Of a stretch of DNA of 64,000 nucleotides, positions 62,212-64,000 are shown in pieces. The translations under genes were made by a program, and so were the position numbers. The stretch's first letter is position 1. Every line of letters starts with the position of its first letter. Below the pieces are notes generated by a model that searched no databases, had not been told where the DNA came from, and saw only the letters and a program-made list of their open reading frames with translations. This DNA comes from Deltaproteobacteria bacterium (GTDB lineage: Bacteria > Myxococcota > Kuafuiibacteriia > Kuafuiibacteriales > Kuafuiibacteriaceae): contig JADJBV010000001.1 in NCBI GenBank assembly GCA_016703535.1, forward strand, positions 6,841,895-6,905,894, written 5' to 3'.

Positions 62212-62262
62212 GCGCTGAGGCTTGTTTTGACGGGAGCCGCACCACCGGGGCAGATCCGTTGA

Positions 62263-63381
62263 GTGGACGAAGCGGTTGATGAAGGTGCTCCTCGGGTCCT
62301 GGATCAAGTACGGGCGGCGCTGCGAGTCCGGCACCTCAGCCGCAGCACCGAAGAGGCCTACGTCAGCTGGATCAAGCGCTACATCCAGTTTCACGACTTC
62401 CGGCACCCGAAGGAGATGGGAGCCCCGGAGATCGAGGCCTTCCTGAGCTATTTGGCGGTGAAGCGGAAGGTATCCGCTTCGACCCAAAATCAGGCCCTGT
62501 CGGCGCTCCTATTCCTCTACCGCGACGTGTTGAGTATGGGAGAGCGCCCGGACCTGGACTCCATTGTCCACGCCAAGCGTCTCCAGCGGCTGCCGACGGT
62601 CCTAACCCCACGCGAGGTCACCCTGGTGCTCAACGAGATGCGAGGCACCTCGGCGATGGTGGCACGACTCCTCTACGGCGCTGGCCTGCGCCTGCAAGAA
62701 GGCCTGAGCCTGCGCGTGAAGGACATCGACTTCACCAATTGCCAGCTGATGGTCCGCAGCGGCAAAGGGGGAAAGGACCGCCGAGCCCTCCTCCCCGAGC
62801 GCATGGCGCCCATCCTGTTCCGCCACCTGAACCTCGTTCAAAAACGACACGAAGCCGACCTGCGAAGGGGGGCGGGTTGGGTGGAACTCCCGGATGCCTT
62901 GGACCGCAAGCTCCCCAACGCCGGCCGGGCCTGGATGTGGCAATGGGTCTTCCCCGCAACTCGCACCTACCTCCACCCCGAAACGGGAGAACGCCGTCGC
63001 CACCACCTCCATGAGACGGTCGTCCAGCGTGAGGTCACCCAAGCCAGCCGAGCCGCGGGCCTCCACAAGCGAGTCACCTGTCACACCTTTCGCCACTCCT
63101 TCGCCACCCACCTGCTGGAGGCCGGCCAAGACGTCCGCACCCTGCAAGAGCTCCTCGGCCACACCAACCTCAACACCACCATGATCTACACCCACGTCCT
63201 GAAGCGGGGCCCGGGCGGCGTCCAAAGCCCCCTCGACCGACTCTCTGATCCCGACCCGCCCAAGCAGACCCCTCCCAAGGCACCCACCCAGAAACCCAAG
63301 CCACCTAGGAAGGTTGATCCCCCCTGGCTTCTCCGCCACAATCACTATGCTGACGAACCCGACAGCGAGTCAGACGACTAG
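62263..63381 (+). CDS. intI: Integron integrase (IntI-type tyrosine recombinase)
   Basis: A 372-residue tyrosine recombinase. N-terminal core-binding domain: RHLSRSTEEAYVSWIKRYIQFH. Catalytic domain: Arg in YGAGLRLQEGLSLRVKDIDF, Lys in GKGGKDRRALLP, HTFRHSFATHLL (His and Arg), LLGHTN and the Tyr of TTMIYTHVLKRG. Between them is the IntI-specific insert, read as AWMWQWVFPATRTYLHPETG then RRHHLHETVVQREVTQA, absent from XerC/D. The C-terminal tail GPGGVQSPLDRL is also typical of IntI. The GTG start has no strong Shine-Dalgarno. The Pro/Lys-rich C-terminal extension (about 50 residues) is unusual. Confidence 0.93.
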   Translation: MDEAVDEGAPRVLDQVRAALRVRHLSRSTEEAYVSWIKRYIQFHDFRHPKEMGAPEIEAFLSYLAVKRKVSASTQNQALSALLFLYRDVLSMGERPDLDSIVHAKRLQRLPTVLTPREVTLVLNEMRGTSAMVARLLYGAGLRLQEGLSLRVKDIDFTNCQLMVRSGKGGKDRRALLPERMAPILFRHLNLVQKRHEADLRRGAGWVELPDALDRKLPNAGRAWMWQWVFPATRTYLHPETGERRRHHLHETVVQREVTQASRAAGLHKRVTCHTFRHSFATHLLEAGQDVRTLQELLGHTNLNTTMIYTHVLKRGPGGVQSPLDRLSDPDPPKQTPPKAPTQKPKPPRKVDPPWLLRHNHYADEPDSESDD

Positions 63382-63400
63382 CCGGGTCTATTGAATAGCA

Positions 63401-63407
63401 GTTGGGC
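63401..63407 (+). promoter_or_regulatory. Integron core recombination site, candidate attI
   Basis: GTTGGGC fits the GTTRRRY consensus and is followed by ATGC, as after many attI or attC sites. It lies 19 bases after the integrase stop codon; CTATTGAATAG, a small palindrome, is directly upstream. It could be attI or the remaining R' end of an old attC. Confidence 0.55.
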
Positions 63408-63438
63408 ATGCAGAGTCGCTCGGTTCTTGGCGGGTGTT

Positions 63439-63475
63439 GCTCAACCTGGAGGGTTTTGAAGCCTCGGAGTTGAGC
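63439..63475. repeat. Short hairpin with core-site ends
   Basis: GCTCAAC (63439-63445, fits RYYYAAC) and GTTGAGC (63469-63475, fits GTTRRRY) are exact complements; the inner bases also partly pair (AGG with CCT). 37 bases is shorter than normal attC sites (about 57 or more). Confidence 0.45.
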
Positions 63476-63545
63476 TTGCGTGTTTTGTTGCGCCGAGGCC
63501 GGCCCGCTCGAGCGACGGCCGCCCCAACGTCCTCGTGCTTGTTGC

Positions 63546-63619
63546 GGCCAGCCCGCGTTCTTGAAGTAGGGCGGCGTTGAGTTCGAGCTATTGCATGGGT
63601 CGATGGCTGAGGGCTGGCC
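63546..63619. repeat. Diverged repeat block 1, bounded by inverted GGCCAGCCC/GGGCTGGCC
   Basis: GGCCAGCCC (63546-63554) and GGGCTGGCC (63611-63619) are perfect inverted 9-mers. A related block is at 63717-63795. Confidence 0.5.
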
Positions 63620-63716
63620 GGGCTTGTGGTGAGTGCCGCTGCCCTCCCGGCTGTAGGCAGTGGTAGGGCCACGGGCAGCTGAGCTTCGGGCAGAGGTCCA
63701 CGTGGTTGCTGTTCGC

Positions 63717-63795
63717 GGCCAGCCAAGTCCTTTGCGGCAGGGGCTGACCGCATTGATCCCCGTCGCAAGCCGCCGCCATCGTTGAAGGGCTGGCC
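63717..63795. repeat. Diverged repeat block 2, bounded by inverted GGCCAGCC/GGCTGGCC
   Basis: GGCCAGCC (63717-63724) and GGCTGGCC (63788-63795) are perfect inverted 8-mers about 170 bases from block 1; the flanks GTTGC/GTTCGC before GGCCAGCC are alike. A third partial copy, GACCAGCC, precedes the attC at 63964. Confidence 0.5.
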
Positions 63796-63974
63796 GGTCA
63801 GAGGTGGTTGACGCTGCTTCTCCTCTCAGTCGCGTGCGGCTGTCGAATGGCGGCAGCTCGGCCGTGCCCTCCGGGGACGTTGGGGCTCGAGGTTGGTCAC
63901 TCGCCTTCTCTCGAACGAAAGGCGGAGAAGGTTCACCCGGATCCAGAACGGAGCCTTAAGATTGACCAGCCGAT

Positions 63975-64000
63975 GCCCAACAAGGCGTTGCAGCCGACGG
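63975..64000 (+). other. Left part of an attC cassette recombination site (continues beyond the window)
   Basis: R'' box GCCCAAC (63975-63981) fits RYYYAAC. It is followed by AAGGC and then GTTGCAGCCGACGG, which lines up with the classic attC start AACAATTCGTTCAAGCCGAC of aadA-type cassettes. The half-site order shows the array reading left to right. The R' half (GTTRRRY) is expected within about 40-100 bases after the window end. Confidence 0.8.

Larger units (their letters stand above)
63382..63974 (+). other. Integron recombination region and first cassette without a clear gene
   Basis: A 593-base stretch between the integrase stop and the attC start. It contains a GTTRRRY core site (GTTGGGC, 63401-63407), a 37-base hairpin with core-like ends (63439-63475) and two similar blocks bounded by GGCCAGCC and GGCTGGCC (63546-63619 and 63717-63795). 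No plus-strand open frame of useful length is seen. A minus-strand frame of 126 residues (63388-63768) is low-complexity and judged spurious. Confidence 0.7.

Noticed and set aside
63388..63768. A 126-residue minus-strand open frame in the integron region
   Set aside because: Arg/Ala/Ser/Pro-rich sequence without motif or good start; it runs through the repeat blocks and against the cassette direction.

Overview
The window is high-GC DNA from a Gram-negative bacterium, most likely a Myxococcota-type (former Deltaproteobacteria) genome. The evidence is Asp/Gly/Thr-rich lipoproteins with clear lipoboxes, MYXO-CTERM-like sorting tails, Myxococcus Cys-rich (DUF4215) repeats, several eukaryote-like Ser/Thr kinases with PP2C phosphatases, and heavy use of TTG and GTG starts. 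No rRNA or tRNA gene was recognised.

Layout. 1-2.3 kb: the end of a PP2C phosphatase, an alpha/beta hydrolase and a LysR regulator, with two TTGCA-N4-TGCAA dyads. 2.4-6.1 kb: a large FG-GAP surface lipoprotein on the minus strand. 6.2-11.3 kb: a four-gene plus-strand operon encoding two exported proteins with CxxCH haem motifs, a lipoprotein and a Tat-exported DUF1501 protein. 11.3-17.9 kb: a MYXO-CTERM protein, a pseudopilin, a Ser/Thr kinase, gyrB, a lipoprotein and a methyltransferase. 18-20.6 kb: a lipoprotein and a sulfatase. 20.6-24.2 kb: moeB-like and moaA (molybdenum cofactor), then an unknown exported protein. 24.2-31.4 kb: a frameshifted lipoprotein and two large repeat-built envelope proteins. 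31.4-35.5 kb: a complete biotin cluster, bioBA divergent from bioFD, in which bioF carries a frameshift. 35.5-42.6 kb: a ferritin-like protein, a lipoprotein with a tandem repeat, a MYXO-CTERM/lipoprotein fusion, glycerate kinase, an LPS-kinase-like protein and a PEGA protein. 42.7-46.8 kb: two Ser/Thr kinases, one with two cyclic-nucleotide-binding domains. 47-50 kb: a tiny Lys-rich protein, a MAPEG/SDR/cupin operon and a Crp-like regulator. 49.7-54.7 kb: a two-component system, a methyltransferase, a glycosyltransferase and a PP2C. 54.9-62.2 kb: a transaldolase/phosphoglucose isomerase fusion, two lipoproteins (one SGNH-type) and a tandem pair of beta-lactamase-fold serine hydrolases. 62.3-64 kb: an integron integrase followed by a core site and the first part of an attC site at the right edge.

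The most interesting items are these. (1) The left end of an integron, in which the integrase points toward the cassette array instead of away from it. (2) An iterated intragenic palindrome, GCAAG-N4-CTTGC, found 12 times in 64 kb where about 0.07 would be expected from base composition. (3) A second, AT-rich dispersed repeat family built on TCAGTAGAAT. (4) An in-frame fusion of a MYXO-CTERM protein with a downstream lipoprotein. (5) Two frameshifted genes (bioF and a lipoprotein), which could be biology or sequence error. All functional calls are inferred from motifs read by eye; no database search was run.
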